Part shown: in pieces, positions 7,256 through 16,508 of the stretch
Position numbering within the stretch: the stretch's first letter is position 1
Layout of the letters: each line of letters begins with the position of its first letter
Source of the DNA: Rubrivivax sp.
GTDB lineage: Bacteria; Pseudomonadota; Gammaproteobacteria; Burkholderiales; Burkholderiaceae_C
Assembly (NCBI GenBank): GCA_019635315.1
Contig: JAHBZT010000007.1
Location: forward strand, 1-64,000
Direction: 5' to 3'
DNA: 64,000 nucleotides
Notes under the pieces: model-generated
Seen by the model: the letters and a program-made list of their open reading frames with translations, nothing else
Databases searched by the model: none
What the model was told of the DNA's origin: nothing
Translations under genes and position numbers: made by a program

Positions 7256-10200
7256 AGGCCCAGGCCCTGCTGTCGGGGGTCGCCGCCGCCGTCGACCTCT
7301 GCGGCCAGGCGCTGGACCATTTCTGCGATGCGCCGCGGCGAGCGCGCGTGTACCTCGATCTCGCGCATCAGCTCGGCCACCCGGGGCGACGGCTCGCCGC
7401 CGATCAGGCTGCCCTGAGACAGGCCCTGCGCCACCGTCATGCCGTCCTCGCGCAGCGAGGTGTACCGGCGCGCCGCTTCGACCACGTCGGGCACGAAGTC
7501 GGCCGGTGGCCGTGCACCGGCCTCGCTCAGCTCGCGCACCCGAGCCACGTCGGCGGCGGCGCGCAGCAGCCCGGCCAGCAGGTTGCGGGTGTTGCCGTCG
7601 GTGGCCTCGGCCATGCGCGCCACCAGGTCGGAGTCGCCATAGGCCCGCGCGAAGACCGCATTGCGGATCCGGCTCAGCAGCCGCTGCGAGGGCCGACCGT
7701 CCGCGGTCATCAGCTGGCCGCGCTCGGCCGGCGAGGCCACGGTGCGCAGGAAGTCGCGGATGAACTCCCCTGAGCGCCCAGCGCTGATCGTGCCGTCCTC
7801 GTTCGAGACCAAGGTCTCCAGGTCGGGCAGGCCGCGCGCGTCGGCGAACGCCTGCTCGGTCTCGCTCATGGCGGCGACCGGCGACTCGTTGGCCTGGCGT
7901 GCGAACTCCGCGCGGTCGATGTCGACGGTGTGCTCGCGGACCAGCATCGGCTGCTGCATGGCCAGGACCTGTTCGCGGGTCAGGCCGAAGCGCTCGGCGT
8001 TGTCGGCCAGCCACTGCCGGTAAGCGTCGGCCTGGCCGCCGCCGTAGGCCCGCCGCACCGCGATCGAACGCGCGTTGCCCGACAGCACGGTCCCGTCCGG
8101 GCTGACGATCGGCGCGCCGTCGCTGGCCTTCGGGCTTTCCGCCAGCAGCTCGGGCTGCAGGTCGTTCTGCATGCGCGTGATCTGGGCCTCGCTCGCGGCG
8201 CGGCTGCGGTCCCGCGGCTGCAGCTGCTGATCGAAGGCTGCATTGACCTTCAGGTCGTCGCTGTGCGACGTCACCAGGTCGCCGGCGCTCACGAGCCGGT
8301 AGCGCACCGGCACGCGCAGGCCGCGCTCGGTGACTACAGAGGTTGAGCTTCCTACCGCCCCGGGGATGGAGCGTTGCGCCGGCTCGTTGGCAGCCGGCCG
8401 GCTGGGCGCTACGCGGCCTTCTTGGCCTTGCCCTTGGTCGGCGCCTGCTCGGCCGCTCGGCCCTTCTGGTCCTCGTTGACCAGGCGGCAATACTCGCTGC
8501 CCCAGGTCTTGGACCCGAACGCCGCCATCGTCAGCGGCGCCTTGTCCGAGGTAGCCGGCGAGCGTGGCGTCGTCGATCCTCCCGGACCGATGCGCCTCAC
8601 GTGCGATCGCCTTTGCTCGCTCATAGAGCCCATTCTCGCTCACCAGGGGCAGTTCTGCCAACTCCACCGGCGCCTGGTTCCCCTGGCCGCGGGAGTTATC
8701 GACGAAAGCGAAGTCGACCCGCAGGTCGTTGCGGTAGCGGTCCACCAGGTCGCGGATGACCTTGGACGCGCCGACGTGGGTGCGGATGTGCTCGTGGATG
8801 GGTACCGTGCGGCCAGAACCGTGCTTGGCCTTCTGCCGCAGCGTGCGGCCGATCGCCTGCTCGAAGGCGTCGATCGGGTCGGCGTAGGTGTAGAGGATGC
8901 GCACGTCGCGCCCGGCGCGCAGCGCCTGCTCGATCTTCGTGACCGACGACCCCAGCTTGTTCATGTTGGTGTCGTAGAGGATCTCGGGCGCGCCGAGCCG
9001 GTCGCCGACTGCGGTCTGGCCCGAAGTCTTCCCGGCACCCGTGCCGCCGGCCGTGAACAGCACTACCCGCTCGCGCCCCTCGGGCGTGGGCTTGGCCAGC
9101 CTGTCCGCATAGACCCGCTTTATGAAGGCGCTGGCCGGCTCGTGCACGTCGGCGCTGCGCGTGCGGTCTCCCAGGTAGTCCGGCGAGAGCTCACGGGCGA
9201 CGTCGGTGTTCAGCACCAGGCCGTCGCGGGCATCCGGCAGCGCGCTGTATTCCCGGACGGCACCCTCGTAGTCGGCCCGCAGCTTGGCCGAGAGCCGGTC
9301 GGTGATCGGGTTGCCGGTGGGCTCGGTGGCCTTGTCGAATTCGGCGCGGGCCGCAGCCTGCGCGCCCTGCGGGCTTAGCGGGTCGGCTTCGGCCCGTGCT
9401 TGGCCGCTCTGATCGCCCGGGCGGTCAGGAGCTCGGGGTCGGATGCCGGGTCCGCCGCCGAGGTCGGCGCCGTCGTCGGGCTGGCCTGGCGCGCCATCTT
9501 CTCGGCCCAGGCCTGGCGGCGGGCGATCAGATCCTTGGCTGCTGCCAGCAGGACGCTGGGCTTCGCTCTCACGGGTCTTTCCTTCCTCGATGATGCGCGC
9601 GATCTCGCGCTCGAAGGCGCGCGGGCTGCGCTCCAGCTGCTGCACAGCGCGCTCGACGGCCGCGGCATCGTAGCCGAGTGCCTGGGCGACGTCATCCGCG
9701 GTCTTCGCGTCCAGCGAGCCGAAGCCGTGCGCGCGTGCCCAGGCGGCGTGCTGCTCGGGCGGCAGGTCCATCTGAGCCAGCGGCTGGGTCGGCTGGGCCG
9801 GCGCTTCGACGACCTCGACCGGCACATCGCGGGCCTCGCCCACGGGGATCGGCTCGCGTTCCACGCCCAGCTTGCGGGCCTTGGCCTCGAACGACGCACG
9901 CAGCGTGTCGTCGGCGACCTCGTCGGCCAGGCGCAGGTATTCGCGGCCGCGCTGCTCGTTGGCGAAGCGCTGGCGCTCAGCGCGGATCGATGCGTCGAGG
10001 TCCCGGCGCACTTCCGGGTCGCTGACCTCGTCGCGCAGCCGGATCAGCTCGCGCTCGCGCTTTGTGAGCGGCGCCGACCTGGACGGTGCCTCGGTGGCCT
10101 CGCCGACCGGGATCTTGCCGGGCTTGTCGACCGGCGCTGTCGGCGTGGTGGGTAGCTCCTTGGTGTCACCCACAGGAAGCCGCTCGCGCAGTTCGCTGGC

Positions 10201-12804
10201 CCGGCGCAGCAGTGCCTGGCGCACAGCGGGCTCGAAGGTGGTGCTGGCGGCGCGCTCGAGCGCCTCGGCCTCGGCATGGCGCCCCGCCTTCACCCGGCCG
10301 GCCGCGATCTCGGCCTTGATCCGCTTGGCCTCCAGGTCGAGCACGCGGATCGTTTCCTTTGAGTCGCCCGCGGCGGCGCGCAGGCGCTCGATCTCCTGCA
10401 GCCTGGGGTCGACCGGCGCTTCACGTGGAACACCTGCCGTCTCGCCTGGAGCGTCTTTTGTTCCACCGGCGGCCCGCACCGTCGTCTCGGGCAGCCGGTC
10501 CGTTCCAGCAAACGGGCTGCGGATCTCGGTGCTGCTCGGCGCCGCAGTGTCCTTCGGACCGAGGGCCTGCTTCACCTGCTTCTTCACCTTGCGGTCCGCG
10601 CGGGCACGGGCGGCGGCGCGCGTCAGGCTGATCAGCGGCGCAGGCACGCCGGTGGTGAGGAACGACGCGGCGCTGTCCACCATCCACCGGGCCATCACGC
10701 TGGCGGTGTTCGACGTGTTGACAGAGCCGGCCGGCGCGGTGAACAGGTCCTGCGCCACGTCGCGGAAGTCGCGCATGGTCTCGGCGCCCTTCTTGCCGAA
10801 CAGGACCTCGAGGGTGCCGGACTCGTCCCAGGCGTTGATCGTCTGCTTCAGCCTGGCCGGCGAGACGATCGGGTTGCCGCGCTCGTCCGGCGCGACGCCG
10901 CGCGTGGCCTCGGCGCGCAGCTTGCGCATCGCCATGCCTTGCAGCTCTCGCCAGGCCTGGGTGCCGTCGTCGCCCGCGGTGAGCAGGGTCTCGCGGACGT
11001 TCTTCAGGTCGTCGGCGCTGCGCATCGAGCGCTCGAGCACGCGCTCCATGGCAGTGATGCGGTCGCTGCTGCCCTTCTTGATGCCGATGAGGTCGCGGAT
11101 GACGCCGCGCTCCTTGAATTCGGCCTGGTAGTCGCGGAACAGCTGGCGCGCGCTGCGGTAGAGCTCGCCGCCTTTGCCCTCGGTGGTCGAGTCGATGACC
11201 CGGTTCAGCTCGGCCGCGAAGTGCGCATTCGTCGGGTCCTTCTTGCCGCCGGCCACGATCTTCTTGCGCAACTCCTCAAGGTCGTTGATCGTGATCTCGC
11301 GCGGCACGAGCGAGCCGTCGGCGGCGCGCTGCGCGCCGCCCAGCCGCACCAGCTCGGCCTCGGCGGTGGAGATCACTCCGGCGTTCGCCGCGCTCGAGCG
11401 GTTGTCCTCGATCCAGGCCGCCAGCGGCCGCGCGTCCACGGGCTCGGCCATGTCGCCGGCGGCGCGCGCCTCGTCGTAGGCGCGATTGATCTCGGCCTTG
11501 GCGCGCTGCGCCTTGGCGACGATCGGGTCGACGACGGCCGCGCCGGCAGCGCCGCGCTCGACCTGGCGCGCGCCGGTGAAGGACTCCAGCGCATCCAGGT
11601 TGCGCAGCGCGGTCTCGTTCTGCGCGGCGGCGCGCTCGCGCAGCGGCTTGCCGAGCTCGGGCTCCTTGGCGGTCTCGCGCTCGAAGCGCTGGCGCGCGAA
11701 GTCTCGCGTGGCCTGGCCCTCGGTCAGTGCCGCGTCGCCCTCGAACGGGACCGGCAGCGCCTTGGCGCGCTCTCGGCGCTGGGTCGCCATGTCGGTACCG
11801 GCGGCGCCGGCGCTGCCCATCGTGCCGGGGGTGGCCGGCGCAGGCGCTGCAGCGGGGCGCGATCGAGCTGCGCGCGCGCCGCGGCCGCCGGCGACCGCGC
11901 CCAGCGCCAGGCCCAGGCCGCCAGCCACTTCTGGCGATGCCTCGCGGTGCAGGTCGGCGAAGGCCTCGCGCTCCGGCAGCGTGACGTTCTCGGCCGCGGT
12001 GACGCCGGCGTCCGCGCCGACTGCCAGGGCGCCGCCGGTGGCACCGCCGGCCACGGCGCCAGCCGCCACCGGTGCACCGCGCATGCCGGGCAGCACGCGC
12101 CCGACAGACTGCTCCAGGCCGCGCCCGACGGCGCCGCCGGCCTTGACCGGCAGGAGGTTGGCCGCCACGTTCGCGGCGCCGCTGACGCCGCCGGCCAGCG
12201 CCGCCTCGTCGCCGGTGCCGCCGCGCTCGAGGACCTCGGCCGCCCGCTCGACGCCGCGCTGCAGCCCGAAGCCGCCGACGACCTCGACGGGCATCGAGGC
12301 CACGCCGCCGACGATCTGGCCCGCCGTGCTGAACTCCTCGCCGGCCTGCGGCGCGTAGGCCTCGCGCATGCGCGCCTGGCGCGCTTCCATGTCGCGGAAG
12401 AGCGCGTCGGCGCCATCCTCGTCGCCGAAGATCCGGGCCAGGCCGGCCGCGGCCAGGTCGATCGCGCGCACGACCGGCGCCGCGGCCATCGCCGCGGTGC
12501 GCAGCGCGGTCTCGATGTGCCCGACCTCACGCGCCGGTGGCGGCGCCAGGCCAGCAGCTGGCGGCTGGGCGCGCGCAGCGCCCTGGAAGCGCTCCCAGGG
12601 GCGGCCTGGCTGCTGCTGATCACCAGCCGGCGCCTCGGCACCGATCTGCGCGACCGGTGCAGGCGCCTCTGCTCGTGCAGCACCGAGACCGCGGGCCGGT
12701 GGCGCCGGCGGCGGCGCCTCACCGGACCGACGCGCGAGAAGCCGCGCAGCCTCTGGCGGGACGCCGGTCGGCTGCTGCTTGAACTGCTCCCAGGGGCCAG
12801 CCAT
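7252..12804 (-). CDS. Giant polyvalent virion-type protein (zeta-like kinase and DdrB-ParB domains)
   Basis: An 1850-residue protein. ATG 12804 gives an ATGA overlap with the upstream gene. Order of parts: Pro/Ala-rich N-terminus (1-120), Gly-rich hydrophobic stretch (about 190-290), long helical region with repeated 'VGEA..VP' linkers (about 780-1000), a P-loop domain with GGTGAGKTS (Lys1259) resembling zeta-toxin kinases, a DdrB-like ParB domain (about 1490-1670, including LVSAGDLVTSH and PIVSPDGTVLSGNAR), and a helical tail. Proteins of this kind, called polyvalent proteins, are thought to be injected with the genome and to counter host defences. Its place after the virion genes supports packaging in the particle. 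Confidence 0.8.
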   Translation of the reverse strand: MAGPWEQFKQQPTGVPPEAARLLARRSGEAPPPAPPARGLGAARAEAPAPVAQIGAEAPAGDQQQPGRPWERFQGAARAQPPAAGLAPPPAREVGHIETALRTAAMAAAPVVRAIDLAAAGLARIFGDEDGADALFRDMEARQARMREAYAPQAGEEFSTAGQIVGGVASMPVEVVGGFGLQRGVERAAEVLERGGTGDEAALAGGVSGAANVAANLLPVKAGGAVGRGLEQSVGRVLPGMRGAPVAAGAVAGGATGGALAVGADAGVTAAENVTLPEREAFADLHREASPEVAGGLGLALGAVAGGRGARAARSRPAAAPAPATPGTMGSAGAAGTDMATQRRERAKALPVPFEGDAALTEGQATRDFARQRFERETAKEPELGKPLRERAAAQNETALRNLDALESFTGARQVERGAAGAAVVDPIVAKAQRAKAEINRAYDEARAAGDMAEPVDARPLAAWIEDNRSSAANAGVISTAEAELVRLGGAQRAADGSLVPREITINDLEELRKKIVAGGKKDPTNAHFAAELNRVIDSTTEGKGGELYRSARQLFRDYQAEFKERGVIRDLIGIKKGSSDRITAMERVLERSMRSADDLKNVRETLLTAGDDGTQAWRELQGMAMRKLRAEATRGVAPDERGNPIVSPARLKQTINAWDESGTLEVLFGKKGAETMRDFRDVAQDLFTAPAGSVNTSNTASVMARWMVDSAASFLTTGVPAPLISLTRAAARARADRKVKKQVKQALGPKDTAAPSSTEIRSPFAGTDRLPETTVRAAGGTKDAPGETAGVPREAPVDPRLQEIERLRAAAGDSKETIRVLDLEAKRIKAEIAAGRVKAGRHAEAEALERAASTTFEPAVRQALLRRASELRERLPVGDTKELPTTPTAPVDKPGKIPVGEATEAPSRSAPLTKRERELIRLRDEVSDPEVRRDLDASIRAERQRFANEQRGREYLRLADEVADDTLRASFEAKARKLGVEREPIPVGEARDVPVEVVEAPAQPTQPLAQMDLPPEQHAAWARAHGFGSLDAKTADDVAQALGYDAAAVERAVQQLERSPRAFEREIARIIEEGKTRESEAQRPAGSSQGSDRPPPGLGREDGAPGQPDDGADLGGGPGIRPRAPDRPGDQSGQARAEADPLSPQGAQAAARAEFDKATEPTGNPITDRLSAKLRADYEGAVREYSALPDARDGLVLNTDVARELSPDYLGDRTRSADVHEPASAFIKRVYADRLAKPTPEGRERVVLFTAGGTGAGKTSGQTAVGDRLGAPEILYDTNMNKLGSSVTKIEQALRAGRDVRILYTYADPIDAFEQAIGRTLRQKAKHGSGRTVPIHEHIRTHVGASKVIRDLVDRYRNDLRVDFAFVDNSRGQGNQAPVELAELPLVSENGLYERAKAIAREAHRSGRIDDATLAGYLGQGAADDGGVRVQDLGQRVLPPGQRGPEGPSGRAGADQGQGQEGRVAPSRPAANEPAQRSIPGAVGSSTSVVTERGLRVPVRYRLVSAGDLVTSHSDDLKVNAAFDQQLQPRDRSRAASEAQITRMQNDLQPELLAESPKASDGAPIVSPDGTVLSGNARSIAVRRAYGGGQADAYRQWLADNAERFGLTREQVLAMQQPMLVREHTVDIDRAEFARQANESPVAAMSETEQAFADARGLPDLETLVSNEDGTISAGRSGEFIRDFLRTVASPAERGQLMTADGRPSQRLLSRIRNAVFARAYGDSDLVARMAEATDGNTRNLLAGLLRAAADVARVRELSEAGARPPADFVPDVVEAARRYTSLREDGMTVAQGLSQGSLIGGEPSPRVAELMREIEVHARSPRRIAEMVQRLAAEVDGGGDPRQQGLGL

Positions 12805-14672
12805 CACCAGCTTCCCGTCGCGCCTCGCGTGCGCTGCTGTCCGACCGGCTCCCAGCTCTTCGGGTCGGCCGGGTTGCCGCCCGTGAAGCGGTAGCCGTCC
12901 ATGACGGTGCCGACCGGCGGCGGGGGCGGCGCACCCGCAGCACCCGCCGCTTCCTCGGCTTCGATTCGCTGCTCGAGCTCGCGATAGCGGTCGTAGTGCT
13001 TGCGCACCTGGGCCAGCGAGCGCTTCAGGGACTCTGCGCTCTGACTCACGTCGAGGCTCGCGATCGTGGACTGCAGGGCTATCAGCTCCTGCACCGCGAC
13101 CTGGCCCAGCGCGCCGCCGGTCGGCGACGCCTCGCGCATCGCCTGCAGTTCCGCGAACCCGAGGTTGGCCTTGATGGTGTCGAGCGCGGCCATCAGGTCG
13201 CGGCGTTCGCTGGCCGGGAGCTTCTGCATCAGGGCGCCGACCACGCCCGTGGTCCAGCCGCCGACCAGCTTGGCCGCTTCGTCGACCTTCCCGATGACGC
13301 GATCGGCCTGCGCAAGAGCGGCAGCACGCGACGCCTGCTCCTTGGCGCTCAGCTTGTCGGCCTTCGCGGCGTCCCCGGGCTTCAACCCCATGGCGTGATC
13401 GCGCAGCGCCTTGCGTCCCTCCTCCTCGGTCATCAGGCCCTGCTCGACGGCGCGCCGGATCTCCAGCTCGCGCTGGCTCGGCCCGCCCTTGTCGCTGGCC
13501 GACGGCGACAGGCCCTTGACCAGCTTGCGCTCGCCGGTGACGTTGCCGGTCTCGTCGACGTCGCGCTCGAGCACGTGGCTGCCGAGGTCGACGCGCTCGC
13601 GGCTGACCTTCGGCGGCGCCGGCAGCTTGCCGCCGTTGGCCAGGAAGGACGACAGGAACGAGCTGGGCTGCTTGTCCTGGCCGGCGGCACCCTCGAGCAC
13701 GCGCGCGCGCAGCGCCGGGCTGGCGTTGACCGCCTCGGACAGGGTCTGCAGCTGACCCAGGTATTCCATGCCGCGCTGCATCGGGATCGCGGCGATGGGG
13801 TCGTTCGGGTCGCTGCTACGGCCCTCGGTGATCGGGGCGAAGTAGTAGCCGGTCGCGCCCTTCGGCGCGTCGGGGTCGGCCTTCACGCCCTTGCCGTCGC
13901 CGCGGCCCACGTAGACCTTGACCACGGGCAGCACCTGCGACGGGTCCTGCGGGTGCGGCAGGAACTTGACGATGCGCTTGCCGAGGATCTTGCCGCCGTG
14001 CGGACTGTCCTCGCCGACGCCGACCTTGAGCTCTGGCTCGAAGAGAACATTGGCCGAGTCGAGCATCATTCCCTCGTTCTCGGTCTCCAGCCCGGTGACG
14101 AAGTCACGCATGGCGGCCGACACCTTCGACGGGCTGCCGTCCTCGCCGCCGATCAGGTCCCGGGGATCGCGGCGCGCCGACACCGCGAGGACCTCGAAGA
14201 CCTCCTCGGGCTTCCGGTCCTGCAGCTGCACCTGGCCGGTCTGCACGCGGCTGATCAGGTCCTGCACGCGGCGCTGGTGCGGCTGCCAGCGCGCCTCGAG
14301 CAGCCGATGGCGCTCGGCCCGCAGTTCTTCCGAGCGACGGGCATAGGGCTCGGCCAGGTGCCGCGGCACCTTCGCGCCGTACTGCTGGAACAGCGCCGCA
14401 CCCTCGTCGCGCTGCGTGGCGATCTGTGCCTCGACGGCGGCCAGGGCACGGTCCTCGTCGGCGAGCAGCTGCGCGCGGGCACGCTCGTCGATGCCACGCT
14501 GCCGTTCCTCGAGCCGCAGCTGGCGGTCTTCGCGCTCGATGCCGAGCTGCTCGTCCTGCAGCCGCTGCCGGCGCTGGCGGTCTTCTTCCGAGCGCTGGTC
14601 GGCCTGCATGCGCAGGCCCAGGTTGAAGCCGGACTCCAGGCCGCGCGCGGCGGCCGCTCCCACGCTGGCCAT
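12804..14672 (-). CDS. Large virion-associated (candidate ejection) protein
   Basis: A 622-residue protein, largely helical. Residues 25-85 are extremely rich in Arg, Gln, Glu and Asp and should form a coiled coil. A middle segment with FLPHPQDPSQVLPVVKVYVG is probably globular. A helical region near 440-570 includes GGWTTGVVGALMQKLPAS and a run ending in VRKHYDRYRELEQRI, followed by a Pro-rich linker and a short motif DGYRFTGGNPADPKSWEPV at the end. Position between small glycine-rich virion proteins and the giant protein suggests an internal head protein ejected with DNA. It overlaps both neighbours by ATGA. Confidence 0.6.
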   Translation of the reverse strand: MASVGAAAARGLESGFNLGLRMQADQRSEEDRQRRQRLQDEQLGIEREDRQLRLEERQRGIDERARAQLLADEDRALAAVEAQIATQRDEGAALFQQYGAKVPRHLAEPYARRSEELRAERHRLLEARWQPHQRRVQDLISRVQTGQVQLQDRKPEEVFEVLAVSARRDPRDLIGGEDGSPSKVSAAMRDFVTGLETENEGMMLDSANVLFEPELKVGVGEDSPHGGKILGKRIVKFLPHPQDPSQVLPVVKVYVGRGDGKGVKADPDAPKGATGYYFAPITEGRSSDPNDPIAAIPMQRGMEYLGQLQTLSEAVNASPALRARVLEGAAGQDKQPSSFLSSFLANGGKLPAPPKVSRERVDLGSHVLERDVDETGNVTGERKLVKGLSPSASDKGGPSQRELEIRRAVEQGLMTEEEGRKALRDHAMGLKPGDAAKADKLSAKEQASRAAALAQADRVIGKVDEAAKLVGGWTTGVVGALMQKLPASERRDLMAALDTIKANLGFAELQAMREASPTGGALGQVAVQELIALQSTIASLDVSQSAESLKRSLAQVRKHYDRYRELEQRIEAEEAAGAAGAPPPPPVGTVMDGYRFTGGNPADPKSWEPVGQQRTRGATGSW

Positions 14673-14965
14673 CAGAAGGCGCCCCCGATGACGGCGCCCA
14701 ACAGCCCGCCGATCGCCGCACCCCAGGGCCCACCGACGGAACCGTACTGCGCACCGATGGCCATGCCGCCGACCATCCCGAGGGACGACCCGAATTGCTG
14801 ATTGCCGGCGCGGCGCTGGCGCTCGCGCTCCTCATTCTCGAGGTTGCGCCGCTGCTCCTGTTCGGCCGCCTGGCCGAGCATGTCCATGGACTGGCGCTGC
14901 TGCTCGCCTGCCACGCCGGCCAGGCCGCCGCCACCGCCGCCCAGGCCGTACGCACGTCGCTGCAT
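14672..14965 (-). CDS. Small glycine-rich virion protein
   Basis: A 97-residue protein with an N-terminal Gly run, a central charged helix (EQEQRRNLENEERERQRR) and a C-terminal Gly/Ala-rich hydrophobic segment (about 60-97) of the glycine-zipper kind. Such proteins occur between tail and ejection genes of podoviruses and may insert into the host membrane during DNA entry. The stop overlaps the next ATG. Function is inferred from layout and context. Confidence 0.6.
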   Translation of the reverse strand: MQRRAYGLGGGGGGLAGVAGEQQRQSMDMLGQAAEQEQRRNLENEERERQRRAGNQQFGSSLGMVGGMAIGAQYGSVGGPWGAAIGGLLGAVIGGAF

Positions 14966-14975
14966 CGTCGTCTCC

Positions 14976-15473
14976 TCAGATGTTGGGGATCGTCGGCGCC
15001 GGGTTGCCCAGCACCGACTGCCGGCGCGCCAGGGTCTGGTCCCGCGCCGCGTTCTGCGCGCCGACGTCGGCGAGCGAGCGAGCCAGGCCGAAGCTGCGGT
15101 CGGCCGCGCGCTGCTCGTCCTCGTCGAGCGTCAAGCCCAGGCCGGCCAGGCGGCGCTGCGTGGCGCCCTGCTGCTGTTCGAACGACTCATCCACCAGGTT
15201 GCTGGCGCGCGACATCGCATCGCCGACCACGTTCGGGTCGGTGGCGTAGTCGATCAGGTCGTTCTGGTACGGCACCCAGGTGGTGACGTAGCGCTCCCAG
15301 GCCTCGCGCGTCAGCGCCGCATAGGCATCGCCCACCGGCGTGCCGCCGCCGCCGCCGCGGCTCTTGAAGAGGCCCAGAGGGTCCTTCTTGTGGATGTAGC
15401 TGCCCAGCGGGTCGACATACTTGCCGGTGCCGGTGTTCTTGGCCTCGATCTCGTAGATGTTGCGCATGGCCAT
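14976..15473 (-). CDS. Virion-associated protein, probable ejection-complex member
   Basis: A 165-residue protein with a short Gly run at about residues 39-44 and a helical second half (LVDESFEQQQGATQRRLAGLGL, with later ARSLADVGAQNAARDQTLARR). The helical half has the same flavour as the neighbouring 221-residue protein (residues with RFSRARGQLEGGLAQTG), suggesting that they are structurally related subunits. No enzymatic motif. It lies two bases downstream of that gene and about ten bases upstream of the glycine-rich gene. Confidence 0.55.
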   Translation of the reverse strand: MAMRNIYEIEAKNTGTGKYVDPLGSYIHKKDPLGLFKSRGGGGGTPVGDAYAALTREAWERYVTTWVPYQNDLIDYATDPNVVGDAMSRASNLVDESFEQQQGATQRRLAGLGLTLDEDEQRAADRSFGLARSLADVGAQNAARDQTLARRQSVLGNPAPTIPNI

Positions 15474-15475
15474 GG

Positions 15476-16141
15476 TCAGAGGCCCCCTGCGAGATCCCGA
15501 TTGCCGTAGGCCAGGCCGCTGCCGAAGCCGCTGCTCCCGAAGCCGGTGTTGCTGAACCTGGCCTGCACGCGGTCGGCGAAGCCTGGTTGCGAAGCATAGA
15601 AACCGCCAAGACCCACGGCCTGCCCGACCAGCTCGGCATTGCCCATGCGGTTGCCGAGCGCCGCGGCGGCGTCAGCGGCCGCGCGCTGGCCGCTCAGGCC
15701 TGCGGTGCGGTTGACGCCCTCGATCGCGACGCCCTTCTCGCCGCGGCCCATCTGCATGATGCTGGTCAGGCCCGCGGTGTAGGCATCGTCGATGTCCTGC
15801 TCGGCCTTGCCCATGCCCAGCCCGCGGGACGTGGCCTGATCCTCGCCGAGGCCTGCGATCGCGAGCTTGCCCTTCGACGAACCGAGCTGCCCGGTCTGCG
15901 CCAGGCCGCCCTCGAGCTGGCCCCGCGCCCGCGAGAAGCGGGCTTCGGTTTCAGTGCTGGCGACGCCCTTCGCCTGAGTCCGTTCGCGAGATCCTTCGGT
16001 GCCCATCGAGCGGATGCTCTGGGCCAGGTTCTGCTGCACGGGAAGCCACCGCTTCTTGTAGTCGGCGACCTCGTTCATGGCGAGCTCGACCAGGGCTCGC
16101 TGCTGGGGCGTTTCCTTGGTGCCTTCCTTTTTCCCGCTCAT
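15476..16141 (-). CDS. Virion-associated protein, probable ejection-complex member
   Basis: A 221-residue protein rich in Gly, Ala and Gln. It begins MSGKKEGTKETPQQRALVE, has a helical N-terminal half, and ends in a Gly/Ser/Phe-rich tail. There is no membrane segment. Its first 190 or so bases lie inside the upstream ORF (to 15951) in another frame, which is unusual for this phage, where overlaps are four bases. The start ATG at 16141 has no clear Shine-Dalgarno sequence. Function is inferred from gene order. Confidence 0.6.
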   Translation of the reverse strand: MSGKKEGTKETPQQRALVELAMNEVADYKKRWLPVQQNLAQSIRSMGTEGSRERTQAKGVASTETEARFSRARGQLEGGLAQTGQLGSSKGKLAIAGLGEDQATSRGLGMGKAEQDIDDAYTAGLTSIMQMGRGEKGVAIEGVNRTAGLSGQRAAADAAAALGNRMGNAELVGQAVGLGGFYASQPGFADRVQARFSNTGFGSSGFGSGLAYGNRDLAGGL

Positions 16142-16508
16142 CGATATAGCGCCAGAACTCGTTGTGACCTCGCGGCATCCACGCGGGTCCGAGTCGTCTG
16201 GCCCAGCCCCGTCGCACCGAGTGAAAAGCCACCGTAGTGGCCTTCAGATCGCGTGCAACGTCGAGCACGGCGGGTTCTGCTGCATCGAAAGCGCCGTGCC
16301 GGTCCGCGATGGCCAGGAGCACGAACGCCTCAAGCGTGGCGGGATTGTGGCCCGGGTATAGACCGATGACAAACGTCCCCCAGTCCCCCGCGAAGCACAG
16401 CGCGCGGCCGGCGCGGCACTCGTGCAGCGCGTCCTCGGCTAAGGGGGGCAGCCGATGGGCGATCGTCGGCCAGTGCTCGTCGACGTCGACGAGGACGAAG
16501 CCGCGCAT
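15951..16508 (-). CDS. GNAT-like small phage protein with extended overlap
   Basis: A 185-residue ORF from ATG 16508 (ATGA overlap with the preceding gene). Residues 1-125 look like a compact alpha/beta protein with a GNAT-like pattern: YPGHNPATLEAFVLLAIADR, a central ARDLKATTVAFHS strand, and RGWARRLG near the end, closing at FWRYIDE. Beyond that the sequence becomes low-complexity Arg/Ala because the frame runs inside the next gene. A stop may have been lost or the overlap may be real. Acetyltransferase activity is only suggested. Confidence 0.5.
   Translation of the reverse strand: MRGFVLVDVDEHWPTIAHRLPPLAEDALHECRAGRALCFAGDWGTFVIGLYPGHNPATLEAFVLLAIADRHGAFDAAEPAVLDVARDLKATTVAFHSVRRGWARRLGPAWMPRGHNEFWRYIDEREKGRHQGNAPAASPGRARHERGRRLQEAVASRAAEPGPEHPLDGHRRISRTDSGEGRRQH

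Noticed and set aside
5633-7417. Long open frame on the plus strand (594 codons)
   Set aside because: It is antisense to the holin-transglycosylase and receiver genes and has the Arg/Ala/Gln composition of GC-rich shadow frames, with no known motif.
7252-12804. Zeta-epsilon toxin-antitoxin system
   Set aside because: The zeta-like domain is buried in a giant protein and no antitoxin partner gene is next to it, so a classical TA system is not supported.
10939-12894. Long open frame on the plus strand (651 codons)
   Set aside because: Shadow of the polyvalent protein gene; no domain pattern.
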